Source: Chara braunii (Eukaryota; Streptophyta; Charophyceae; Charales; Characeae). Taken from it: a stretch of DNA of 39,011 nucleotides. Shown in pieces: positions 31,311-39,011 of the stretch. Within the stretch, counting starts at the first letter, position 1, and each line of letters opens with the position of its first letter. The notes beneath the pieces were generated by a model. That model had not been told where the DNA came from and searched no databases. It saw only the letters and a list, made by a program, of their open reading frames with translations. The DNA is taken from NCBI GenBank assembly GCA_003427395.1, contig BFEA01000444.1, forward strand, positions 1,186,055 to 1,225,065, in the 5' to 3' direction. The position numbers were made by a program, and so were the translations under genes.

Positions 31311-32040
31311 TCAATTGAAGAAGGGAGGGAAGTAGAGCGTTCCTAAGACCATCATTACTTCCTGTTCTAGTTTCTTCTTTGAAACCATTGAACGAAATGT
31401 TGGATAACTCATACAACAGAATGAGAGACTGGAGTCAGAGTCAGACCTATGAAACAATTTGATTGGTTTCAAATCAGATTGTGCGTCATGCAATTGCACA
31501 ATCTTTTCTTTGAGCTTGATATCTGGGTTGGTTTCCTCATACCTGTCTATTCCCAGAATCAAGTCAGAGAGTAAATTCTTTTCTACAAGGAAGGATACCT
31601 AATGAAGAATCTTATTCCCTTCCTCGGTGCGAAATCGACATTTGACACGATCAACACATTGCAAGATAGTGATCGTGCATCCATCAGCGAGAATAGACGT
31701 GATTGGTCGAGACAAATCTCTTACCTTCATTCCGAGATGCAACTTGCTTCTCGGATATGTAGGATCACGCTGATCCTGAGTCCAAAAGTGCACCTACACG
31801 TGTATGTGCAATCTCTACATCTGCGAGTAGTAGGTCACCCTTAGACTTTGATTTCTTAGCCCACGAGCTTCGTAATGCTAGCAACTCGTTACCAAGCTCG
31901 TCAAGAAAGTCGTCCAAAGAGACAGCACATAAGACAGGTTCAGGGTGTTTTGGACGATGGGCCGAAGAAGAACCATTCGCTGCCATGCGAGTCAAAAGGT
32001 TGGAAGGGTTAGTAGGCGCCTTACCTTTATCTTGATCCAA
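31311..32040 (-). pseudogene. Ty3 aspartic protease and linker, broken
   Basis: The catalytic ALLDSGSA lies at the end of 32040-31765, with DSGS at 31771-31782 and a TGA right after it (31765-31767). A shifted frame continues with the strands around ILADGCTITILQC (31793-31599). After an in-frame TAG it goes on to DLILGIDRYEE (31562-31311), the flap and C-terminal landmark. The protease would cut the polyprotein as a dimer. At least one stop, one frameshift and one more stop are visible. Confidence 0.85.
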
Positions 32041-32087
32041 ACCCTTAGACTGAGTAGGAGCAGATGCTACTCCTACTAGCGGCTCGC

Positions 32088-32501
32088 TTATGAGCTATGG
32101 ATAAGTGGACACCATGCAATCACATGCCCTGCGGTACCACACTTCAGACACTGTGCATTATCCATTCTTTCCTGCCACATTTCCTGTGACAGACCCACCT
32201 TTTTCCATGGCCTCCCAACCGCAATCCCGGGATGCTTTGGGAATGAGCGTGGCTTCTTCTTCTTTACTGGCGGTCGTAGTCCTCCCTTGTTGGCCACAAC
32301 AGCACTGACTTCCCCCTTATCGGAATCAATGTTGTTCGTCACACCCTTGGCCTCCAATAGCCACTTCTCCATAGTATCGTCGTCAAAGACGACGAGAGTG
32401 TGGTCCTGGCGCTTTTGGCGCCAAAGTATCCGCTTTGTTGCACCTGCACCACCACCGAACTTCACAACAGACGCATACAAATTCTTAACCTGAGAAGTCA
32501 T
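32088..32501 (-). pseudogene. Ty3 gag C-terminus with CCHC zinc knuckle
   Basis: CLKCGTAGHVIAWC at 32150-32109 is an exact CX2CX4HX4C nucleocapsid zinc knuckle, preceded by a Lys/Arg-rich stretch. The frame is continuous with the upstream gag frame through a single TAA at 32502-32504. It ends at a stop 32088-32090 shortly before the protease frame. Confidence 0.9.
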
Positions 32502-33340
32502 TTACTTTCGTTGGAGAGCAAGATCCCGAAACTTCCTATAATTGTACTTGCCTGACTTAGACTCTGCCACAAGTTGTCCACGGATGGGCTCGGGCAGAGC
32601 ACGGGAATAAATGTACAAGACTTGGTTGTCTTGCAGGTTTAATCCAGAAACCTGCAGCAACCGGTCAACTTCCCGAGACAAAGCTTCTACCGAGGTCCAA
32701 TGTTTTTTACCAATGGATGTGAGCTGGTCAAAGGCCTTGTCGGTCGTTGTCTTATGCAGGAAGCGTTCCTTGATTTTTGTCAAGGAACTGCTTCAGATTC
32801 AAGGTTGCAGCCTATTCCCCAATGTCATTGAACCCCGCTGCGTTGGCTTCGGCCAATACCCATTCCTTAGCTTCCCTCCCGAGACAAGAGGTAGAGAAAG
32901 CAACCCGGGACTGGAGTTCAACAAGGGCCGTACTACAGTACGTCTGAATTTCAACAATCCACAACAATTAATTTTTATTTTCTTTGTTACAGAATGTGAA
33001 ACGCAGTTTCATCTTTGCCTTTTCTTTCTTTTTTGGTTTCTCCGGATCCGCTCTTACCTTGACCGACGACTTTCGAGAATCAGGAGACTTTGGAGGTGGA
33101 GAGGGAGAAGGAGATCTCGGTGGAAAAGACGGCGGACTCGGAGGTCCTCCTCCATTAGACGACTTCTGATCTTTAGGAACAGCGACTTCGTTTTGTCATT
33201 CATCAATTTCTTCTCTTTCTTTTTATCTTCCTTACCTTCTTCTTCTTTACCTTCTACCGGATTCTTCCCTTTCACAATATTTATGACAGTTCGTAATTTT
33301 ACAACAATCTCGTCTAATTGATTTTGCTGTGTCTAAGAAA
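32502..33340 (-). pseudogene. Ty3 gag N-terminal and capsid region, broken
   Basis: Capsid sequence runs from about 32950 through EAKEWVLAEANAAGFNDIG to KIKERFLHK and SRALPEPIRGQLVAE in 32783-32502, typical of the retrotransposon gag family. Stops lie at 32968-32970 and 32812-32814, and a one-base shift near 32780. Upstream, 33171-32971 reads Pro/Ser-rich then Lys-rich. A different frame, 33340-33165, gives a charged coiled-coil-like start. Recognisable gag ends where the AT-rich segment begins, so the 5' LTR and leader are missing or displaced. Confidence 0.8.
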
Positions 33341-33553
33341 AAATATAATTCAAATGTTTGATGACACATTAGAAAAACATCTAACATATATATCAGATTT
33401 AACAAATAACAATAACTATAATAATATATTCAAAATAAAAATCACAAGTAATAGAGAAGAAAACTTTGAAACACAATGTAACACAAATGCAAATAAAAAT
33501 ATATAATAAAACAAATGCACAACATTACATAAAATTAAAAAATATTCTCAACG

Positions 33554-34034
33554 ATGAAAAAAATATTAATTTGCAACAATTATGTATTTCACACAACTTC
33601 ATGGTTAGATAGCGATAATATAAACGAATACATAAATTTAATAATGCAAAACTACAAATTAATGCTAACAACTTATGATTTGTTTTACACATGTTGCATA
33701 CAACCAAACGATTTCACAAAAACACAACAGTATATTGCAATAAGAATGAATAATAAACCGTTATCCATCTTTCCTCATTTTTTCTTCCCATTTCATATTA
33801 ATGGCAATCATTAGACTTGATGATACATTAACCTTTCATAGCCATTATGATAGTAAAAAAAAAAAAAAAAAAACCAATACTTTGAAAAAATACAAAGATA
33901 TTTTTTTTACTCAAACAAATATAACCAATGCACAATTACTCTATATTGACGGACATGTTCAATACAATCAATTTAATTATGGACTATTTACATTACTAAT
34001 CATACTGCATTTGCTACTTCCAAATACACTATAA
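33554..34034 (+). pseudogene. fossil Ulp1-like (C48) cysteine protease
   Basis: TSWLDSDNINEYINLIM (from 33599) fits the WLxDxxIxxYxxL entry motif of Ulp1/SENP proteases. FPFHINGNH (His at 33809-33811) fits the GNHW catalytic histidine, but the W codon is TAG (33812-33814). The next frame carries HYDS (Asp at 33849-33851). QYNQFNYGLF then stands where Q-x-N-x-x-D-C-G-x-F is expected, with Asn and Tyr (33975-33980) replacing Asp and the catalytic Cys. Spacing Trp-His is about 69 residues and His-Cys site about 56, right for C48. The family cleaves ubiquitin-like conjugates, and copies are carried by several plant DNA transposons. This copy is dead. Identification by motif only. Confidence 0.5.
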
Positions 34035-34918
34035 CATATTAATGACTTCAATAAAAAAAAATATGATGCATTACAAATATTTCTTACATAACGAACTACA
34101 AATAAACCAACTACAAGAAATATATCAATACCCAAATAAACAAAATACACCACAAAAATATATTTGTAAATTATTTATGCATATAACAAATACAATATAA
34201 AAACAAACAAATTCATTTTAAATAACATAAAATATTTTACTTTCTTTTATTTTAATAAATTCATCCAAACAAAAATAAATAATAAATAACAAATAAATAA
34301 TAATCATACAAAATGTCTTTGAAAAACTCTCGCGACTTTCCATTCGACTACATACAAATACTTTTTACAAATTTTTACTTTGGCAAGTTTTCTAACCACA
34401 AACGAAAACTATATCCCTGTACTTTACAATATGCTTCAAAACATAGTTGAAACAAACACCTATGAAGTACACAAAATCAATGTTAAATACTGCTGCAAAT
34501 TCTATTATACTTTTTTTTCAAAAAAACACATAAAACATTTTTTTTTCTTCTACCTTCTTTTAACAGCATCATGGAAAATGAGCAAAGATTTACGAAAACC
34601 AAAAACAACCAACCAAACAATAATAATACTTTGTAAGAATTTATCCCTATTTCTATCAAAAAACAATTTCTTCAAACAAACTACAACAATCATAACACCA
34701 AAAAAACAAAGTTACACAAACTAAAAAAAAACTTTTTCTCTCAATTAAGTATCATCGCACCTACGGGTGAACATGTCAAATCATTCGACTCATCTAAGTC
34801 ACCTCGTTTTCCTCTACGAAGAGTGGACACATTTGAATGTTGAACTATTATGCATGTAAGAGACGTTGGACCCGTTTTCCAGCAAAGGAAAATTTGAAAC
34901 ACTTGGAAAAAAAAACTA

Positions 34919-35013
34919 GTAAAAAAAAAATATTCATAATTTCATACAAAAATAAATAAATAACCATATTTCTAATTTCATACTCATATTCATCACTTAT
35001 CTTTTTTTTACAG
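34919..35013 (+). other. possible 95-bp intron
   Basis: GTAAAA at 34919, an AT-rich interior, and CTTTTTTTTACAG ending at 35013. Flanking plus frames look partly coding. No recognised protein supports it. Confidence 0.25.
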
Positions 35014-35121
35014 GTCTAATAATGAAACATTCAAGAGGAAACGCGATAAAATCAACAAAGACATACAACAAGTTAAAGATATTTCACAATACTCAGAACA
35101 GTTGACAGTTGCAGAGATTGG

Positions 35122-35409
35122 ATGACAGAGATACATGCGACAGAATCAAAGATAGATCTATATATTGTACAAGAAGGCATTGTTGTGTACGCAGAAAAAC
35201 GGATAAAATCACAAGGAGATAATATTCTAGATGTCTATTTAGCAGACAAAGATTTATTAAACACATCAACACTCAACAACATAGCACATGTATTAGCAAA
35301 AAACATTGACAATGCAATAAAAATGATATTCAAATACCTTAGAAAAGCAACAGTTTGGCATGTTAAAGAAAATCTTCAACCGCCTTTATTGAAACTTCTT
35401 TACATTTAA
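35122..35409 (+). CDS. unrecognised 95-codon reading frame
   Basis: The frame starts at ATG 35122 and runs to TAA before an A-rich stretch. It has mixed, non-repetitive residue use: an acidic middle (DILVYLAD-like, NILDVYLADKDLL), an alternating hydrophobic pattern and a Lys/Arg-rich end. G content is higher here than in the rest of the segment. I do not recognise the family. It may be an exon or remnant of the same element as the protease fossil, on the same strand about 1.1 kb downstream. Confidence 0.25.
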   Translation: MTEIHATESKIDLYIVQEGIVVYAEKRIKSQGDNILDVYLADKDLLNTSTLNNIAHVLAKNIDNAIKMIFKYLRKATVWHVKENLQPPLLKLLYI

Positions 35410-35456
35410 AAAAAAAAACAATAGGTCACAATTACAATGACTTTTTTAACAAAGAA

Positions 35457-35848
35457 ATGCCGAAATTTAACACTAAATACAACAATCTAACACCGCCACT
35501 AGTAATAGTAAATATCACATCACATGTCGCTTATCCAACACCTCCACAAGATACACCACAACCACTATCAATACCACCACCATCACCACACTTAACAACA
35601 ACAACAACAAAGAAAAAAAAAAAAAAACTTAATCACAACCACTATATCGAAAAGCAAAAGCATCTAGACCATGCGTATACTGAAGATGATATTAACAAAA
35701 TTATCGATGTAAGATGAACGAAAGACAATTCAGACGAGCAACAAAGAATGCAGGGCGACGACAATCATCGTCAACAAGAACCCGACATGGTTAAAGACTA
35801 TCGCCTACATTTCAACGAGTGGATATCAATAGACTCAAACAACCATTG
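35457..35848 (+). pseudogene. unrecognised frame with one in-frame TGA
   Basis: ATG at 35457 opens a frame with a Pro/Thr-rich middle, a Lys run, then HAYTEDDINKIIDVR and a TGA (35715-35717). The same frame continues with a Gln/Asp-rich stretch and VKDYRLHFNEWISID to a stop near 35848. The text on both sides of the TGA looks protein-like, which suggests one broken gene. No family recognised; the low-complexity part could mislead. Confidence 0.25.
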
Positions 35849-36047
35849 ATACCAGCCCAACACTTTACAGACCCATTCCCCATCCAACCTCTAGCCTTGG
35901 TCGAAAGAGATATTAACCCCCCAATTGACCCTCTCTCTTTATCCCTCTCTCTCTTTCTCTTTCACCACCACCAATACAATCCACAAAAAAAAAAACTAAA
36001 TCACTAATACAACTCCCAAGAAAAAACAAATTTCAAGACTTTGTTTG

Positions 36048-36052
<5 letters not shown>

Positions 36053-36137
<85 letters not shown>

Positions 36138-36179
36138 AGGCCCTTTCTCTCCTTCTCTCTATCTTTCTCTCTCTGTGTT

Positions 36180-36227
<48 letters not shown>

Positions 36228-36229
36228 CG

Positions 36230-36271
<42 letters not shown>
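36053..36271. repeat. (CT)n tracts
   Basis: Three (CT)n runs (about 36053-36134, 36182-36222, 36231-36271) are separated by short variants that share CTGTGAGGCC. The Ser/Leu and Arg/Glu frames across them are not genes. Confidence 0.95.
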
Positions 36272-36275
<4 letters not shown>

Positions 36276-36284
36276 AGGCCAAAA

Positions 36285-36480
36285 TCTTTCCCAAAAAAAT
36301 ATTACAAGATTTTCAATAAATAATTTAGACCACAAAATAATCATCGCGTCGATTCGACACATTTTTTATTTTTGCCACTCAAGTATGTGTCAGTCAACTG
36401 AAAAAGTACTTCAAATTCAGTCAGTTTTCACGCCAAAAAGAATGTGGAAAAAAACTTAAAAATTGGAGTACAATATTTCA
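36285..36480 (-). repeat. dispersed repeat, minus copy
   Basis: Its reverse complement matches 38037-38225. Shared blocks include GAGTGGCAAAAATAAAAAATG, TCGAATCG, GATTATTTTG and ACTCCAATTTT. Identity is about 75-80% by eye. A (CT)n tract borders it on the left. Confidence 0.7.
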
Positions 36481-36497
36481 GTTTTGTCATTCAGCTG

Positions 36498-36498
<1 letters not shown>

Positions 36499-36537
<39 letters not shown>
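36499..36537. repeat. (TG)n microsatellite
   Basis: About 19 uninterrupted TG units. Confidence 0.97.
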
Positions 36538-36539
<2 letters not shown>

Positions 36540-36542
<3 letters not shown>

Positions 36543-36793
36543 CCCTTCCCCCTCCCTCTCTGTATTTCACTTTCTTTCTCTCTCCCGCTCTTTGTCTCTC
36601 TCTCACTCATAACAACAAATAAAACAAAACTTTTTTTTTTTTTTGCCTCTCTCTCTCTCTCTCTCTCTCTTTCTTTCTCTTCGTGTCTATATGCTACCCC
36701 CCCCCCTCTCCCTCTCTCTCTATCTCTTTTTCTTTCTCTCTCTCACTCTCTATCTCTCTCTCATACTCATATCAACAAATAAAACAAACTCGT

Positions 36794-36833
<40 letters not shown>

Positions 36834-36923
36834 AGGCCCCCCCCTCTCCCTCTCTCTCTATCTCTCTTTCTTTCTCTCTCACTGTTTGTCTCAGAGATCT
36901 CTCGTACTTTCTTTCCCACTCTT

Positions 36924-37000
<77 letters not shown>

Positions 37001-37010
37001 AAGGTGGACT
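36540..37010. repeat. pyrimidine-rich region with (CT)n runs
   Basis: (CT)n at about 36648-36672, 36799-36830 and 36926-36996. The intervening text is itself duplicated: CCCCCCCTCTCCCTCTCTCTCTA occurs twice, and CATAACAACAAATAAAACAAA-like text occurs twice. Confidence 0.9.
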
Positions 37011-37130
37011 TTTGAAAAAAGGAAGGACCAGTCCTCGTATGGAAGTAGACCCCAAAAAGAAGTAGGGAAGTTGGACCGGTCCACAAGTGGAAGCGGACCC
37101 TCAAAAGAAGTTAGGGCATGTAAACTCTCT
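37005..37130 (+). repeat. GGACCGGTCC repeat, partial copy 1
   Basis: ACTTTTGAAAAAAGGAAGGA, CCAGTCCTCGTATGGAAG, TTGGACCGGTCCACAAGTGG and GCGGACCC, then breaks into CT-rich sequence at about 37125. Confidence 0.75.
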
Positions 37131-37170
37131 CATTCTCTGTCGTTCTCTCTCACTCGTATCAACAAATGGA

Positions 37171-37173
<3 letters not shown>

Positions 37174-37225
<52 letters not shown>
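37174..37225. repeat. (CT)n tract
   Basis: About 26 CT units separating two copies of the GGACCGGTCC repeat. Confidence 0.97.
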
Positions 37226-37227
<2 letters not shown>

Positions 37228-37637
37228 ACTACCTAGTACAACTAGGTCCGGTAGCACCACGACTTTTGAAAAAAGGAAGGACCGGTCCTCGTGTGGAAGT
37301 GGACCACAAAAAGAACTAGGAAAGTTGGACCGGTCCACAAGTGGAAGCGGACCCCCAAAAGAAGTGAGGGCATGTGAACTGCAAAAAGACCCTCAGGCCT
37401 AAGCGTTGAGGCCCGTCTTCTCTAAACAAGGACGTCAAACATAACGAAACAAATGTTTTACAAGAGGCAAGATTGGCAATATTCTATAGGCTTCAACGTC
37501 TGTGTCAAGGTGTCGCATTTTCGACGGCGGGCGACCAGGACGAAAAGTGGATTCTTAGGGGGCAAAAAAATTGTCTACCGCGTGGGCGCGGGGAACGCAG
37601 CCCTAAGGTAGCCGAAGCAATGAGACTAAGAGCGCAC

Positions 37638-37640
<3 letters not shown>
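37226..37640 (+). repeat. GGACCGGTCC repeat, copy 2
   Basis: It includes GACTACCTAGTACAACTAG, GGACCGGTCCTCGTGTGG, TTGGACCGGTCCACAAGTGG, GTTGAGGCCCGTCTTCTC, then GTGTCAAGGTGTCGCATTTT and GGCGGGCGACCAGGACG. The last two blocks reappear inverted in the loop of the 38317-38930 foldback. No coding capacity is supported. Confidence 0.75.
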
Positions 37641-37692
<52 letters not shown>

Positions 37693-37748
37693 TTTTGTTC
37701 CATTTGTTGATATGGGTGAGAGAGAGAGGGAAAGAAAGAGAGAGAGAA

Positions 37749-37828
<80 letters not shown>

Positions 37829-37829
37829 N

Positions 37830-37885
<56 letters not shown>

Positions 37886-37910
37886 CAGAGAAAGACAGAG
37901 AGAGAGAGTT
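37641..37910. repeat. (GA)n tracts
   Basis: (GA)n at about 37641-37688 and, after a short spacer, 37720-37910, with an N at 37829. They are the reverse complement of the CT tracts to the left, consistent with inverted copies around 37 kb. Confidence 0.95.
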
Positions 37911-38036
37911 GCTAAACTTGAATGGCAAAATTGAAATATGGGTCAAATTGTGGCCGCGATCTATTTCACACTTGGAATGATTTTTTAAAATTTATTGAGC
38001 GTTTTTCTTGGAAAGATCACAACAAAATCTACGAGT

Positions 38037-38225
38037 ACTCCAATTTTCAAGTTTTTTCATGCATTCTTCTGAGCGCAAAAACTCACTGAATTTGGAGTAT
38101 TTTTTTAGTTGACCCACACATGGCTGAGTGGCAAAAATAAAAAATGTGCCGAATCGGCCCGACGATTATTTTGCAGTCTAAATGGTTTTTTGAAAATATT
38201 ATAGTAATATTCCTGGAAAGAACAC
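38037..38225 (+). repeat. dispersed repeat, plus copy
   Basis: Partner of 36285-36480 in inverted orientation. The copy ends in CTGGAAAGAACACGACC. Sequence between 37911 and 38036 and from 38226 to 38316 is unassigned. Confidence 0.7.
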
Positions 38226-38316
38226 GACCTCGTCTATGGATTCTCAAAATTTCAGATTTTTCTTCGGTTTCGTCCGAGCACCGAAAATCGCCAAAGTTAC
38301 CTTTTGCAAAACGCCT

Positions 38317-38930
38317 GTTTCGTTGTGCCTAACCTCCCTTCTTTTGAGAAGACGGGGCTCAATGCCTAGCCTGAGGGCCCTTTTGCAGTTCACATGCTTG
38401 CACTTCTTTTTGGGGTCCGCTTCTACCTGGGGACCGGTCCAACGCTCCCCGCTTCGTTTTGGGGTCCACTTCCACCCGAGGACCGGTCCTTCCTTTTTCC
38501 AAACGTCCCGGTTCTAGAAGAGCTAGCTGTAGGTAGTCCGCAATTTTGGCAAGGACCGGTGCCCTAAATTTTTTTGCCCCCAAAGAACCCACTTTGCGTC
38601 CTGGTCGCCCGCCGCGAAAAATGCGACACCTTGACACAGACACGGAAGCACACTATACCGCAGCCTAAGGGCTGCGAATTGGGGGACCAATCCTTGGCAA
38701 AATTGCGGACTACCTACAACTAGCTCTGGTAGAACCGGGACTTTTGGAAAAAAGAAGGACCGGTCCTCGGCTGGAAGCGGACCCCCAAAAAAAGTAAGGG
38801 GCGTTGGACTGGTCCTAGGGTGGAAGCGGACCCCCAAAAGAAGTGAGGGGCATGTGATCTGCAAAAGGGCCCTTAGGCCCAGGCGTTGAGGCCCGTCTTC
38901 TCAAAACAGGGAGGTTAGGCGCAACAAAAC
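38317..38930. mobile_element. 614-bp foldback element
   Basis: The left arm 38317-38555 and right arm 38691-38930 (about 240 bp each) are inverted copies around a 135-nt loop. Matching ends: GTTTCGTTGTGCCTAACCTC on the left and GAGGTTAGGCGCAACAAAAC on the right. Inner ends: GGTAGTCCGCAATTTTGGC against CAAAATTGCGGACTACC. Arms carry GGACCGGTCC palindromes. The loop is the inverse of 37499-37610. It may be a foldback transposon or two copies of one repeat in inverted orientation. No clear target-site duplication was seen. Confidence 0.75.
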
Positions 38931-38932
38931 AA

Positions 38933-38945
38933 ATGTCTCTCTCTG

Positions 38946-39011
<66 letters not shown>
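38933..39011. repeat. (CT)n tract at window end
   Basis: Nearly pure CT units running off the right edge. Confidence 0.97.

Larger units (their letters stand above)
33341..36040. other. AT-rich, G-depleted segment
   Basis: Composition changes sharply at the gag end. Counting by hand over 33361-34740 (1380 nt) I get about 87 G and 234 C on the plus strand: roughly 23% GC with a strong C-over-G skew. Adjacent Ty3 and upstream sequence do not look like this. The segment holds the protease fossil (33554-34034), a possible intron (34919-35013) and two coding-like blocks (35122-35409, 35457-35848). It appears to be a separate mobile or foreign unit next to, or inserted into, the Ty3 element. Confidence 0.7.

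Noticed and set aside
36004-37946. Arg/Glu and Ser/Leu repeat proteins over CT and GA tracts
   Set aside because: Pure microsatellite translation on both strands.

Overview
This is a eukaryotic, repeat-saturated intergenic window. There are no bacterial-type operons or ribosome-binding sites, and I find no intact host gene. The best clue to the organism is an 18S rRNA fragment at 5291-5593 whose 3' end reads like streptophyte (plant or charophyte alga) 18S. Together with tRNA-derived SINE-like heads and a chromodomain Ty3/gypsy element, it suggests a large plant or charophyte genome. A charophyte such as Chara is only a guess. A run of exactly 100 N (10550-10649) and single N's (1072, 37829) show a draft assembly.

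Layout. 0-3.5 kb: a 46-bp minisatellite, a tRNA-like SINE head, and a GC-rich block with a TATA box on the minus strand. 3.56-4.5 kb: copy A of an approximately 835-bp repeat with palindromic and tRNA-like hairpins. 4.76-5.65 kb: a polypurine tract holding a decayed 18S fragment. 6.0-8.7 kb: three successive copies of a repeat bracketed by simple sequence. 9.5-11.1 kb: a 59-bp satellite interrupted by a block containing a 144-nt hairpin, plus the assembly gap. 11.1-17.4 kb: ancient unassigned sequence with almost no reading frames. 17.4-20.3 kb: copy B of the 835-bp repeat, carrying a 594-bp TA-flanked inverted-repeat transposon, abutted by divergent copy C. 20.5-23.3 kb: polypurine, ATT and CAGA repeats, then a second 18S fragment. 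23.3-24.05 kb: eleven 66-bp tandem units. 26.35-27.65 kb: a SINE cluster. 28.5-33.3 kb (minus): a degraded but domain-complete chromovirus-type Ty3/gypsy retrotransposon. 33.3-36.0 kb: a strongly AT-rich, G-depleted segment with the fossil of a Ulp1-like (C48) cysteine protease on the plus strand. 36.0-39.0 kb: CT/GA tracts and several copies of a GGACCGGTCC-bearing repeat, including a 614-bp foldback.

The genes do not form a pathway. The window is nested mobile DNA: transposons inserted in repeats, repeats in satellites, and rRNA pieces captured between simple repeats. The most informative items are the C48 fossil whose visible lesions fit G-to-A change on one strand, the precise TA-flanked insertion for which copy A is the empty-site control, the two 18S fragments, and the foldback/hairpin structures. 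All calls were made by eye; no database search or alignment program was run.
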